Positions 7,909-15,054 of a stretch of DNA of 36,389 nt are shown one piece after another. The stretch's first letter is position 1. Every line of letters begins with the position of its first letter. Position numbers and translations under genes: made by a program. The notes beneath the pieces are model-generated. The model saw nothing but the letters and a program-made list of their open reading frames with translations, ran no database searches and was not told the origin of the DNA. The stretch is taken from assembly GCA_023662875.1 (NCBI GenBank), contig JAMPIG010000033.1, positions 1 through 36,389 of the forward strand. The letters run 5' to 3'. The DNA is from Roseburia sp. Its GTDB lineage: Bacteria > Bacillota > Clostridia > Lachnospirales > Lachnospiraceae.

Positions 7909-7996
7909 CCGAATAAGGTCATTCTACCATGAGCGGCGCTCACGGTACGGATGGCCATTCGGCCGCTTCCTGCCCCGAATAAGGTCATTCTACCAT
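7909..7996. promoter_or_regulatory. Pair of 22-bp direct repeats upstream of the LytTR regulator
   Basis: CCGAATAAGGTCATTCTACCAT occurs without change at 7909-7930 and 7975-7996 (first bases 66 bp apart). Inside each, GAAT and ATTC form a short inverted repeat around AAGGTC. The position upstream of a LytTR gene in an otherwise empty gap (7864-8116) suggests regulator binding sites. Confidence 0.6.
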
Positions 7997-8054
7997 AACC
8001 TCCAAAAATGCGCCACCTGAAAAATTAACCGACGGCCTGCTGTCTTTTGGGCGC

Positions 8055-8089
8055 AAAAAAGCGCATGGCCACAATTTATTGTTCCATGC
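8055..8089 (-). terminator. Terminator of the GH28 gene
   Basis: On the minus strand GCATGG (8089-8084) pairs with CCATGC (8068-8063), with an inner ACAAT/ATTGT helix. GC and then six Ts (8060-8055) follow. It lies about 28 bp past the GH28 stop codon. Confidence 0.7.
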
Positions 8090-8116
8090 TACTAACGCAA
8101 GAAAATTGCCGACGAC

Positions 8117-9421
8117 TCAGCTTCGAATAATGCCTTCTTCCCCGTTTATGCCGTAGCCGTACACATTCGAAACCGTGAGCTTTTCCACTTCTTTTGCCAC
8201 CAGAATATCGTTTTCGCCGTTCTCCGGCGCAGTATACGCAGGCTCGGAGGGAGATATGTCGAAAACCCGGCCCTTAAGCGCCAGATTATCGCTTTTTTTC
8301 AGATGAATCACAATATCCCTGAATATAATATCCGTTATGTTTTTATGCACTCCAATCAGACCGGCCGCATTCTCGGAATGACAGATAATCCCGCTGAAAA
8401 TAACGTTTCTGACACTATATTTCACATCCGTTCTGGGAACTGCATTTACATAGTTGTGATGACCGGTTGTCATAATAAATATGGGCTCGCCGTTGCCCCA
8501 CCAGTTTCCTGCCCGCACTCTTGTATCAATCGTCATATTTGACACAGCCACATTTTCAACCAGTCCCGAGCCCGCGCTTGCCATAATGCATATTCCCCTG
8601 TTGCTGTCGCGTATCGTGCAGTTTGTGACGGTAACATTTCTGACAATACTGTGCATATAGCCAATGCTTACGGTCTTGGAAAAACTTCTCAACACGCAGT
8701 CCGATATCACAACATTCTCACAGGGCTTATTCCAGTCCGTTATCGCAGAGAGCGCAATGCAGTCGTCTGCCGTGTCGATATTACAGCCGCGGACGAACAC
8801 GCCGTTACAACAGCAAAAGTGCATTCCGTCATTGTTGGGAACATTGGGATGCCCCTTTATCGTCACCTCTGTTACATGTACGTTTTCCGCCTCGATAAAG
8901 CTCATTGTCCAGCAGGGCGCATTGAGAATGGTTATACCGCTTACCGTAATGTTTTTTGCACCGTAAAAGAAAATAGGTTGATTCGGTCTGCCGCCCTTGC
9001 AGGTATAGGGACATTCCGCCCGCTGTGCCTCTGTCAGAGGAATCCTGGGCAAAGCAGGCAGAGCGGGTTTGTCCCTGTCGTAAAAGCTGTCTCCCCGCAA
9101 ATCAATCGTACCCTCGCCATACAGCTTTATTCCGTCGGCGCGGAAGCTGTACAGCAGCGACGTGACCTCTCCCATCTCATTATGAAAATATCCGTTTGTA
9201 CGGTAATCGGACAGGTCTTCGCTTGCCTGCAGCACCGCTCCCCGTTCCAGCCGCACAGATACAGCATGTAAATCAAGGGTTCCCGTAAGATACACCCCTG
9301 CCGGGAAGCATATCTCAGCTCCTGTTTCTTCCGCCAGGTCTATCGCAGACTGAATCGCCTGTGTCTGTACCAAATGACTGTCAGAAACCACACCGTGATC
9401 CGTGACATAAAGCCTTTTCAT
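8117..9421 (-). CDS. GH28-family glycoside hydrolase (polygalacturonase-like)
   Basis: A 434-residue right-handed beta-helix enzyme. It has the GH28 active-site set: NNDG (Asp198), DDCIAL (Asp219-Asp220), His257 in the GYMHS motif where GHG is usual, and Arg275 in SNRGI where RIK is usual. Parallel beta-helix repeats (VSNMTI, VTVTNCTI, VVISDCVL) run through the middle. The family hydrolyses alpha-1,4-galacturonan or rhamnogalacturonan by inversion. There is no signal peptide, so it is likely cytoplasmic and acts on imported oligosaccharides. ATG 9421 has AGGAG 8 nt upstream; an earlier in-frame ATG at 9457 has no ribosome site and lies at or before the likely transcript start. It sits between a LytTR gene and an HxlR gene and appears monocistronic. 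Confidence 0.88.
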   Translation of the reverse strand: MKRLYVTDHGVVSDSHLVQTQAIQSAIDLAEETGAEICFPAGVYLTGTLDLHAVSVRLERGAVLQASEDLSDYRTNGYFHNEMGEVTSLLYSFRADGIKLYGEGTIDLRGDSFYDRDKPALPALPRIPLTEAQRAECPYTCKGGRPNQPIFFYGAKNITVSGITILNAPCWTMSFIEAENVHVTEVTIKGHPNVPNNDGMHFCCCNGVFVRGCNIDTADDCIALSAITDWNKPCENVVISDCVLRSFSKTVSIGYMHSIVRNVTVTNCTIRDSNRGICIMASAGSGLVENVAVSNMTIDTRVRAGNWWGNGEPIFIMTTGHHNYVNAVPRTDVKYSVRNVIFSGIICHSENAAGLIGVHKNITDIIFRDIVIHLKKSDNLALKGRVFDISPSEPAYTAPENGENDILVAKEVEKLTVSNVYGYGINGEEGIIRS

Positions 9422-9447
9422 ACGTCTGTCTCCTTTTCGCAATCCCG

Positions 9448-9456
9448 ATTCTATCA
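9448..9456 (-). promoter_or_regulatory. Extended -10 promoter of the GH28 gene
   Basis: Minus-strand TGATAGAAT is an extended -10 element 27 bp upstream of the chosen GH28 start. A weak TTTTCA lies 18 bp further upstream. It supports the downstream start codon at 9421. Confidence 0.5.
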
Positions 9457-9502
9457 TGTTTCATAACCGCGTGAAAACACCTGATCTGTCTTAATAAAGC
9501 AT

Positions 9503-9853
9503 TCACCTCGGTTCGACATTCCTGTTTCTGTTTTCATTTCCCCAATCGCATAGCTTATCAAGCACTTTTACAAGAGAGCGCCCCCGTTCGCTTAAGGAAT
9601 ATTCGACTTTCGGGGGAATCTGGGGATAAACCTCCCGGACGATCAGTCCGTCGGCCTCCAGCTCTTTAAGATTCTGGCTGAGCGTCTTATCGGCTATTTT
9701 CTTTAAATACCGCTGCATCTCATTAAAGCGCACCGGCTCATACTCCATCAGGCAATAGAGTATGATAGGCTTGTACTTCCCGCTGATCAGGGAAAGCGTA
9801 TAACTGTACCCCGTATCATAAAAGTCTGCGTCTTCTATCTTTTTTCTTTCCAT
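9503..9853 (-). CDS. HxlR-family winged-helix regulator
   Basis: A 116-residue DUF24/HxlR protein with the hallmark ISGKYKPIILYCLM (23-36), RFNEMQRYLKKIADKTLSQNL recognition region near 42-62 and wing KVEYSLSERGRSL. The family senses quinones, aldehydes or oxidants, often through an N-terminal Cys just before the first helix. Here that position (about residue 14) is Thr, so classic YodB-type Cys sensing is unlikely; Cys34 and Cys102 remain. Start ATG 9853 has AGAGGAA 5 nt upstream. It is divergent from the flavin reductase gene across a 259-bp gap with a palindromic operator-like site, so it probably controls that gene and itself. Confidence 0.92.
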   Translation of the reverse strand: MERKKIEDADFYDTGYSYTLSLISGKYKPIILYCLMEYEPVRFNEMQRYLKKIADKTLSQNLKELEADGLIVREVYPQIPPKVEYSLSERGRSLVKVLDKLCDWGNENRNRNVEPR

Positions 9854-9868
9854 TACTTTCCTCTAAGT

Positions 9869-9895
9869 AAGTACCTAACCTAAATGTTGGTACTT
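9869..9895. promoter_or_regulatory. Candidate HxlR operator
   Basis: AAGTACC (9869-9875) and GGTACTT (9889-9895) form an inverted repeat with 13 bp between arms, 16 bp upstream of the HxlR start. A plus-strand -10 (TATAAT at 9915-9920) with TTGTAA 16 bp before it begins at its edge, so one bound protein could block both directions. Confidence 0.55.
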
Positions 9896-9957
9896 GTAAA
9901 CATTTTGGTGTTTGCTATAATTTTAACACGAAAGAAAAAACGATGCAACATTTTCCA

Positions 9958-9995
9958 CATAGAATTATGCATTTCAAAAATTCTATGGTCATGAG
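9958..9995. repeat. Palindromic intergenic repeat, copy E
   Basis: CATAGAATT (9958-9966) pairs perfectly with AATTCTATG (9979-9987), then GTCATGAG. It has the arm and tail sequence of the family but a different loop. It abuts copy B directly, giving a tandem pair. Confidence 0.65.
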
Positions 9996-10034
9996 CAATA
10001 GAATTTACGCTTCGCAAGAATCCTATTGTCATGA
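9996..10034. repeat. Palindromic intergenic repeat, copy B
   Basis: CAATAGAATT (9996-10005) and AATCCTATTG (10019-10028) form a 10-bp inverted repeat with one mismatch around TACGCTTCGCAAG, then TCATGA. It matches copy A at almost every base, 9.8 kb away. Confidence 0.75.
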
Positions 10035-10042
10035 ATCGCGGA

Positions 10043-10072
10043 ATTTGCGGCTGCGCGCTGCCTGCCGCAAAT
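10043..10072. repeat. 9-bp hairpin in the flavin reductase leader
   Basis: ATTTGCGGC (10043-10051) pairs with GCCGCAAAT (10064-10072) around a 12-nt GC-rich loop, 40 bp before the flavin reductase start. It may be a leader structure. Confidence 0.5.
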
Positions 10073-10112
10073 CCATTATGCACAAAGAGCAGCGCAGAAA
10101 TGAGGTAAAGAG

Positions 10113-10691
10113 ATGAAAAAAGATTTAGGGTTAGTGCAGGCAGTATTTCCCATGCCCGTGTTGATGGTCGCCGCCTATGACGAGAAGGAAAAGGTCAACG
10201 TGATGAATGTGGCCTGGGGCCAGATCTGCGATGACGACAAGATTATCCTTTTTATCGGCGAGGGCAAAAGGACGTGGCTCAACATCAAGGCGAGCAAGGC
10301 ATTCACGGTTTCCCTGGCCGATGAGGAGCATGTGGATGTGGCGGACTTTTTCGGGATTGCGTCCGGCAATAAGATTGACGATAAATTCGAGCGGACCGGA
10401 TATCATGCGGTAAAAAGCGACAAGGTCCATGCCCCTGTCATCGAGGAATTTCCGGTCGTTATGGAATGCGAGCTTCTTGAGTTCCTTGAGACAGAGCACG
10501 TTTCCGGAATTGTAGGAAGGATTGTCAATGTAAAAGCGGAGGAAAAGGTACTCGGCGAAAACGGCAAGGTTGATCCGGTAAAATTAAAGGCGCTTACCTT
10601 CGACCAGTTCCAGCACGGCTATTACACAACAGGCCAACAGGTTGCGAAAGCATGGAACGCCGGCGCAGAGTTGATGAAGAAGAAAATGTGA
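10113..10691 (+). CDS. Flavin reductase-like FMN-binding protein
   Basis: A 192-residue soluble protein of the flavin reductase/flavoredoxin fold. Features include FPMPVLMVAAY near residue 12, a split-barrel core with MNVAWGQICDDDKIILFIGEGKRTWLNI (30-57), ADFFGIASGNKIDDKF (about 86-101) and a C-terminal HGYYTTGQQVAKAWN. Relatives bind FMN and pass electrons from NAD(P)H or other carriers to flavin or small substrates. ATG 10113 has GAGG upstream. It is divergent from an HxlR regulator, a common arrangement for stress-inducible reductases, so induction by electrophiles or oxidants is a fair guess. It ends in its own terminator. Confidence 0.88.
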   Translation: MKKDLGLVQAVFPMPVLMVAAYDEKEKVNVMNVAWGQICDDDKIILFIGEGKRTWLNIKASKAFTVSLADEEHVDVADFFGIASGNKIDDKFERTGYHAVKSDKVHAPVIEEFPVVMECELLEFLETEHVSGIVGRIVNVKAEEKVLGENGKVDPVKLKALTFDQFQHGYYTTGQQVAKAWNAGAELMKKKM

Positions 10692-10698
10692 CCTGCCA

Positions 10699-10732
10699 AA
10701 AGCGAGCGGGCATGGCCATGTCCGCTCGCTTT
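10699..10732 (+). terminator. Terminator of the flavin reductase gene
   Basis: AAAGCGAGCGG (10699-10709) pairs with CCGCTCGCTTT (10722-10732); the inner CATGGCCATG extends the helix. It starts 7 bp past the stop codon. The following T-run is interrupted (GTATTACATTTTT). Confidence 0.75.
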
Positions 10733-10749
10733 GTATTACATTTTTCCAG

Positions 10750-10869
10750 CTTGTAAACTGTCGTTTCCACCATTGCTCCAAGCTCCTTTTCATCCGAGAG
10801 GACATCGTCAACCATCAGCACCGCATTGCGGATAGCCGCATCGGCAATGAAAAAGGCGCAGTTGTAATT
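10750..10869 (-). pseudogene. Fragment of an AAA/DUF4143-type ATPase
   Basis: Reading the minus strand from 10869 gives a 40-codon open stretch without a proper start: NYNCAFFIADAAIRNAVLMV, then DDVLSDEKELGAMVETTVYK. This matches the middle of a DUF4143-type ATP-binding protein (typically ...ADAAIRNAVLM.DD... followed by ...ELG.MVET.VYKH...). Homology stops at a stop codon upstream, and after VYK the frame runs into the terminator hairpin. Both ends are therefore missing. The family is related to, but not the same as, the intact gene at 18480-19838. It is a decayed remnant. Confidence 0.55.
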
Positions 10870-10922
10870 TTATAATGCATTAATTCCTCTGGAGTTATGT
10901 AAGTATATTATAATAACAGTCG

Positions 10923-11040
10923 GTTCAAAAAGCAAGCTAAACCCGATACTCTCCCGCTCCCACAGCTCCTCCCTGCCGTCCGGCAGCGCCAGCCGCGCCA
11001 ATACATTCGCTCCCGCCCAATATAAGAAGATGCCGCGGAA
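10923..11040 (-). pseudogene. Possible C-terminal gene remnant, unidentified
   Basis: This gap holds an open minus-strand stretch in the same frame as, and directly after, the stop of the TIM-barrel gene. It reads RGIFLYWAGANVLARLALPD then GREELWERESIGFSLLFEP, with the GC-rich codon use of the neighbours, before entering AT-rich sequence. It looks like debris of a coding sequence but I cannot name the family. It could also be chance. Confidence 0.25.
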
Positions 11041-11805
11041 TCAGCGGAATCCCTTCCCCGTCAGATAATCGTAGCTGATCTTCATGGATTCAAAGGGATT
11101 GCGCCTGCAGACATCCTGCTCCACCAGCGCCCATTTCACGCCAGCCTCCTCGCAGGCCTCGATAATGCCGTCCCAATCCAGATTTCCCTCGCCGATCTCA
11201 GCCATCTCCGTGGAGTTGTCGGTGTTTGCCTTTAGGTCCTTAAAATGAACCGCCATAGCCCGGGAGCCCAGCCGCCGGATAAAGGACGCCGGATCCGCGC
11301 CGCCGACCTGTATCCAGTAGGTGTCCGCAATAAAGTAAAAGGCTTCGGGATCCGTCTCCCCGATCAACCGATCCATGATCCGCTTCCCCTCCACCCTTGC
11401 AAACTCGAAGGCGTGGTTGTGATAGCCGAAAAACATCCCCTCCCGCCTCAAAAGCGCCGCCGTCTCATTGGCCTCGCGGAGGAAGCGGTCCAGATTCTCT
11501 CCGCTCTCCCGGGCCCAGCCGGGCATGGAGCCCACGCCGCAGAGGAGGCTCCCCAGCGTCCTGTTGTACTCCATCACCTCTCCGGGATCCCTTCTGAAAT
11601 CCTCAAAGCTGCGGTGCGTGGTCACCACCTCCAGGCCGTACCGATCCAAAACCTCCCGCATCCTGGCCGCCTCCAGGGGCGTCCCGGAAATCTGCACCGT
11701 TTTATAGCCGATTGCACTCACCTTTTTACAGGTCTCCTCAAAGTCCTCCATTGTCTTCGCGTAATCCCGCAGCGTATAATACTGCGCGCCGATTCTCTTA
11801 TCCAT
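11041..11805 (-). CDS. Sugar phosphate isomerase/epimerase (xylose isomerase-like TIM barrel)
   Basis: A 254-residue TIM barrel of the AP-endonuclease-2/xylose-isomerase-like family (IolE/IolH/YcjR type). Likely metal ligands are Glu134 in YHNHAFEF, Asp161 in FIADTYW, His187 in VHFKDLK and Glu229 in ALVEQD; GEGNLDW (205-211) is also typical. Such enzymes isomerise, epimerise or dehydrate sugars and inositol derivatives. It starts at ATG 11805 with AGGAGG 8 nt upstream; the stop of the dehydrogenase gene overlaps this ribosome site (11-nt gap), so the two are coupled. It is the last gene of a three-gene operon. The exact substrate is unknown. Confidence 0.9.
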   Translation of the reverse strand: MDKRIGAQYYTLRDYAKTMEDFEETCKKVSAIGYKTVQISGTPLEAARMREVLDRYGLEVVTTHRSFEDFRRDPGEVMEYNRTLGSLLCGVGSMPGWARESGENLDRFLREANETAALLRREGMFFGYHNHAFEFARVEGKRIMDRLIGETDPEAFYFIADTYWIQVGGADPASFIRRLGSRAMAVHFKDLKANTDNSTEMAEIGEGNLDWDGIIEACEEAGVKWALVEQDVCRRNPFESMKISYDYLTGKGFR

Positions 11806-11816
11806 ACCGAATCCTC

Positions 11817-12977
11817 CTAGTAAGTCTTACTGTTATCCACGACGATCTGCGCATCCTTTTTAACCGCCGTCGAGGTCCTGATCTTTTCCTGCAAAAGCTC
11901 GTAAAACCTCTCGTCCGGGAAGTTTTTCACATCCACCGTCTCCCCGGTCCAAGCGCTTAAGTGGATGGCGTTGGAGATCGTCAGTCCAAGGATTCCCTCC
12001 TCGCCTCTGGCTAAAAGCTCCGTTCCGCGCAGCACCGCGGAGGCAAAATTATTCAGGATTCCAACATGCTGGGGGCCGCCGGAAAAATCGGCCGGGATCA
12101 CACACTCCCAGCACTCCGGTCTTCCGAAGGGCGCGGTGTTGATCCGGTTGTGCTCCCTCTCCGAGATCACGTTTCTGTGGAAAAGAATCCGATTCCCCTC
12201 CACAACGACCTTGCCCATGTCGCAGGCGATCTCCAGCCGGTTGGTGCCCGGCGCTTCCCCGGTGGAGGTGATGTATTCTCCCGTGGTGCCGTTATCGTAC
12301 TCGAAATACGCCATCACATCGTCTTCCACCTCGATGTCATAATACTTTCCGAAGCTGGCTTTTGCATAAATCCTGTCCGGCATGCCGAAAAGCCACTGCC
12401 ACAGATCCAGCTGGTGAGGATTCTGGTTGATCAGCGCGCCGCCGCCCTCGTCCTTCCAGGTAGAGCGCCAGGTGCTGCTGTCATGATACGCCTGGGGCCT
12501 GTACCAATCTGTGATGATCCAGGTAACTCTCTTGATATGTCCCAGCTCTCCCCGGCGGATCATCTCCCGAAGCTTCTGATACACAGGATTCGTCCGCTGG
12601 TTATACATGATTCCGAAGACCCTGCCGGACTCGGCCGCCGCCCGGTTCATCTCCTTTACCTGTGCCGTATAAACTCCCGCAGGCTTCTCCGTGATCACAT
12701 GCAGCCCGTGGGCGAACGCCTCCACCGCCAGAGTCGGATGCGCGTAATGGGGCGTGGCAATGATCACCGCGTCGCAGGCTCCGCTCTCGAACAATTCCTT
12801 CGCATCGGCAAAGACCGGAATCTGCGGATACTGCTTCTTCGCCGCCTCCTGTCTGGCGGGAGAGATATCGCAGATCGCTCCCAGCGCCATATCCGCTACC
12901 TTTCCCTCCGTCAGGCTTTTCGCATGACCCGTTCCCATGTTTCCGAAGCCAATCACTCCCATTCTTATTTTTTCCAT
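11817..12977 (-). CDS. Gfo/Idh/MocA-family NAD(P)-dependent oxidoreductase
   Basis: A 386-residue dehydrogenase. The N-terminal Rossmann domain has GFGNMG (11-15 region) and the family motif EKPAGV (97-102). The C-terminal alpha/beta domain has GGGALINQNPHQLDLWQWLFG, with His188 as likely catalytic residue. The family oxidises sugars, inositols or their derivatives at a single carbon. ATG 12977 has AAAGGA upstream. Its placement between two TIM-barrel isomerase genes, with short gaps, points to a pathway that oxidises a sugar or polyol and then isomerises or epimerises the keto product. A divergent AraC gene probably controls it. Confidence 0.92.
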   Translation of the reverse strand: MEKIRMGVIGFGNMGTGHAKSLTEGKVADMALGAICDISPARQEAAKKQYPQIPVFADAKELFESGACDAVIIATPHYAHPTLAVEAFAHGLHVITEKPAGVYTAQVKEMNRAAAESGRVFGIMYNQRTNPVYQKLREMIRRGELGHIKRVTWIITDWYRPQAYHDSSTWRSTWKDEGGGALINQNPHQLDLWQWLFGMPDRIYAKASFGKYYDIEVEDDVMAYFEYDNGTTGEYITSTGEAPGTNRLEIACDMGKVVVEGNRILFHRNVISEREHNRINTAPFGRPECWECVIPADFSGGPQHVGILNNFASAVLRGTELLARGEEGILGLTISNAIHLSAWTGETVDVKNFPDERFYELLQEKIRTSTAVKKDAQIVVDNSKTY

Positions 12978-13040
12978 TTTTCCGTCCTTTCCGCGGACGC
13001 ATTTCCCGCTCCGCCCTGTCCTAAGCTTCCTCTTTTCACA

Positions 13041-13892
13041 TTAACAGCGTTCCAAAATCTCCCGCAGCGCCTTCCATGCCAGCGTAAAGGTTCCCTCTCC
13101 GCCCTGAGGCAGCCCTGTCATCTTATCGTCCAGCTCCAGATCTTTTAATCCCGCAAAGCTGCCCAGATGCGGCTCCAGGCTCAAATAGCTGTCAAATCCG
13201 CCCTCCAGCAGGTTCCGCAGGATATACTCCACATTGCCGTCCCCGAGACCTGCAGGCACCACCCTGCCGTCCGCCAGAAACGCGTCCTTAATATGCATAT
13301 AGGCGATATGCGCCTTCAGACGCTCATACCCTTCTTTGGTATCCTGCCCGCACTGCACGAAGTTTGCCGGATCAAACACTGCCCGGAAATGCTCGCAGCC
13401 CAGCTCCTCCATCAGGTCGACGCACCGCTCCACGGTGTCTCCGTAGATATCCTTCTCGTTTTCATGAAGCAGCACCACCCCGCGCTCCGCCGCATAATCG
13501 ATCATCCGCCGAAGTCTTGCAAGCACCTCCGCCCGCTCTCCGGCCGTCCAGTCCTTTCCGCCCTCATGATAAAAGCTGAACATACGGATATTTTTCGTCC
13601 CCAGCTTTTCGGCGATTTCCACCACCCGCCGAAACTGCGCGAAATGCTCCTCAAAATCCGCCTCCAGCTTTACCTTTCCAATGGGGGAGCCGACGGAAGA
13701 AACCTGTATCCCGTAAGCTGCCATCTTTTCCTTCAGCTCTTCCGTCTCTTCGTCGGAAAGGGCCGAAATATTCTTCCCGTTTATCCCCCTGGGCTCAAAA
13801 TAGCGGATCCCCAGCTTGTTCAACACGCGAAACTGCGTATCCACATCCTCCGCGATCTCGTCAGAAAAACCGCTGATTTTCTCATAATCCAT
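13041..13892 (-). CDS. Sugar phosphate isomerase/epimerase (TIM barrel), first gene of the operon
   Basis: A 283-residue xylose-isomerase-like TIM barrel. Predicted metal ligands are Glu144 (LLHENEKDIYGDT), Asp174 (AVFDPANFVQCGQD), His200 (AYMHIKDAF) and Glu240 (LSLEPH). The start is taken as ATG 13892 (MDYEKISGFSDEIAED) because AAGGAGG lies 9 nt upstream. The frame stays open to 14108 through a tandem-repeat region, but that extension has no ribosome site, is low complexity and changes frame between repeats, so it is not counted. Sequence similarity to the third gene of the operon suggests related but distinct steps in one catabolic route. Confidence 0.88.
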   Translation of the reverse strand: MDYEKISGFSDEIAEDVDTQFRVLNKLGIRYFEPRGINGKNISALSDEETEELKEKMAAYGIQVSSVGSPIGKVKLEADFEEHFAQFRRVVEIAEKLGTKNIRMFSFYHEGGKDWTAGERAEVLARLRRMIDYAAERGVVLLHENEKDIYGDTVERCVDLMEELGCEHFRAVFDPANFVQCGQDTKEGYERLKAHIAYMHIKDAFLADGRVVPAGLGDGNVEYILRNLLEGGFDSYLSLEPHLGSFAGLKDLELDDKMTGLPQGGEGTFTLAWKALREILERC

Positions 13893-13930
13893 TGTCCTCA
13901 TCCTCCTTGTTCCCGGCAGCCGCCTCTTTT

Positions 13931-14083
13931 CGTCCGAGCCAGCTTTCTGCACCTCGCTCCCACCTTTTTCGTCCGAGCCGGCTTTCTGCACCTCGCTCCC
14001 GCCTTTTTTCGTCCAAGCCGGCTTTCTGCACCTCGGCTCCCGCCTTTTTTCGTCCAAGCCGGCTTTCTGCACCTCGGCTCCCG
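13931..14083. repeat. Four tandem repeats of 39, 40 and 41 bp in a divergent promoter region
   Basis: Units begin CGTCC at 13931, 13970, 14010 and 14051 (the last is partial). They share CTTTCTGCACCTCG and a pyrimidine-rich end. Length differences come from one extra T in the T-run and one extra G, as expected of replication slippage. Units 3 and 4 contain the palindrome AAGCCGGCTT. The block lies 39 bp upstream of the TIM-barrel start, in its leader or promoter, and about 64 bp from the AraC promoter. Confidence 0.9.
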
Positions 14084-14146
14084 TCCCTGTGACTTCATCA
14101 TAATACATTCATTTTTCAATTCATATACCGTTTCTTGCCAAAATCA

Positions 14147-14175
14147 TTGCAATTCTTGCTCTATTGAGATAAAAT
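14147..14175 (+). promoter_or_regulatory. Promoter of the AraC gene at 14.2 kb
   Basis: TTGCAA (14147-14152), a 17-bp spacer and TAAAAT (14170-14175) lie 25 bp upstream of the AraC start. AGAGAGG follows as a ribosome site. Confidence 0.6.
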
Positions 14176-14199
14176 ACAGACAGAAAGAGAGGTTTTTCC

Positions 14200-14994
14200 A
14201 TGGATCCCTGTTACTCTATCTCACAGTCTTACACCGAAGCCCCCACAAACGCCCACTTCGGCCTTCACAACCACAACAGCTATGAAATCCTTCTGTTCCT
14301 GGAGGGAGACGCGAAATATGTGGTGGAGGACAACGTCTACACCATGGAACCCGGGGATCTGATCATTATCCGCAAACACGAGCTTCACCGGATTTACCAC
14401 AACAGCCCCACTCCCTACGGCCGCGTGGTCCTCATGGTCTCCCCCGATTTTTTCCGCGAAAACGCCTGTGCCGAATATGAGGCGCAGTTTCTGCACGCTC
14501 CCCTGGGCACAGGCCATAAAATTGCCGCTGAAACCGTCCGTTCCAGCGGCCTGTACGACGCCTTTTTAAGATATAAACGCTACTCTGAGGACTATCGGCT
14601 TCCCCCGGATACCCCCGTGCTGAAATCAGTCATTCTGGAGATCCTGTACCTGATCAACCGAACCAGCCGCTTCTCCTCCGCCGATGTCTCCACCGGCCCT
14701 ATTAAGTCTGTTATTTTGTATTTGAACAACAATTATACCGGGGAAATCACCCTTGATATTCTGCAGGAAAAGTTCTTCATCTCCAAATACTACCTTTGCC
14801 GGGAATTTCGCAAGGCCACCGGCCTCACCGTCCACGAATACATCCGCCGCAAGCGCCTCACAAAGGTGCGGGAGCTGCGTGCCCAGGGACTGCATATCAG
14901 CGACGCGGCCCTTGAGGCAGGCTTTTGCGACTACTCCTCCTTCTACCGGGCTTTTCGGAAGGAATACGGCGTTCCGCCCCGCAGGGAGCTGTGA
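14200..14994 (+). CDS. AraC-family regulator with cupin sensor domain
   Basis: A 264-residue regulator. An N-terminal cupin-type sugar-binding domain (about 15-100: HNHNSYEILLFLEG, PGDLIIIRKHELH) is followed by a linker and a C-terminal double helix-turn-helix (about 165-262: ITLDILQEKFFISKYYLC, AALEAGFCDYSSFYRAFRKE). Such proteins usually activate nearby sugar catabolic genes when bound to ligand. It is divergent from the TIM-barrel/dehydrogenase operon, which is the obvious target; the tandem repeats between them may include its sites. The start ATG 14200 has AGAGAGG about 8 nt upstream. Confidence 0.93.
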   Translation: MDPCYSISQSYTEAPTNAHFGLHNHNSYEILLFLEGDAKYVVEDNVYTMEPGDLIIIRKHELHRIYHNSPTPYGRVVLMVSPDFFRENACAEYEAQFLHAPLGTGHKIAAETVRSSGLYDAFLRYKRYSEDYRLPPDTPVLKSVILEILYLINRTSRFSSADVSTGPIKSVILYLNNNYTGEITLDILQEKFFISKYYLCREFRKATGLTVHEYIRRKRLTKVRELRAQGLHISDAALEAGFCDYSSFYRAFRKEYGVPPRREL

Positions 14995-15054
14995 GCTGCA
15001 GATTTTCTTCCATAATGCAAACTATTCCTTAGGAGCAACATTATATAAAACAGC

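Noticed and set aside
10584-10821. Two overlapping 75-codon minus-strand genes opposite the end of the flavin reductase gene
   Set aside because: Only the 10750-10869 part resembles a protein family; the rest runs through the terminator and the antisense of a real gene, so it is recorded as a fragment rather than a gene.
13931-14083. CRISPR array
   Set aside because: The units are contiguous tandem copies of 39-41 bp with no unique spacers between them, and no cas genes are present.
13893-14108. 72-residue N-terminal extension of the TIM-barrel protein containing EVQKAGSDEK repeats
   Set aside because: There is no ribosome site at 14108, the repeats change frame between units, and AAGGAGG sits correctly before ATG 13892.
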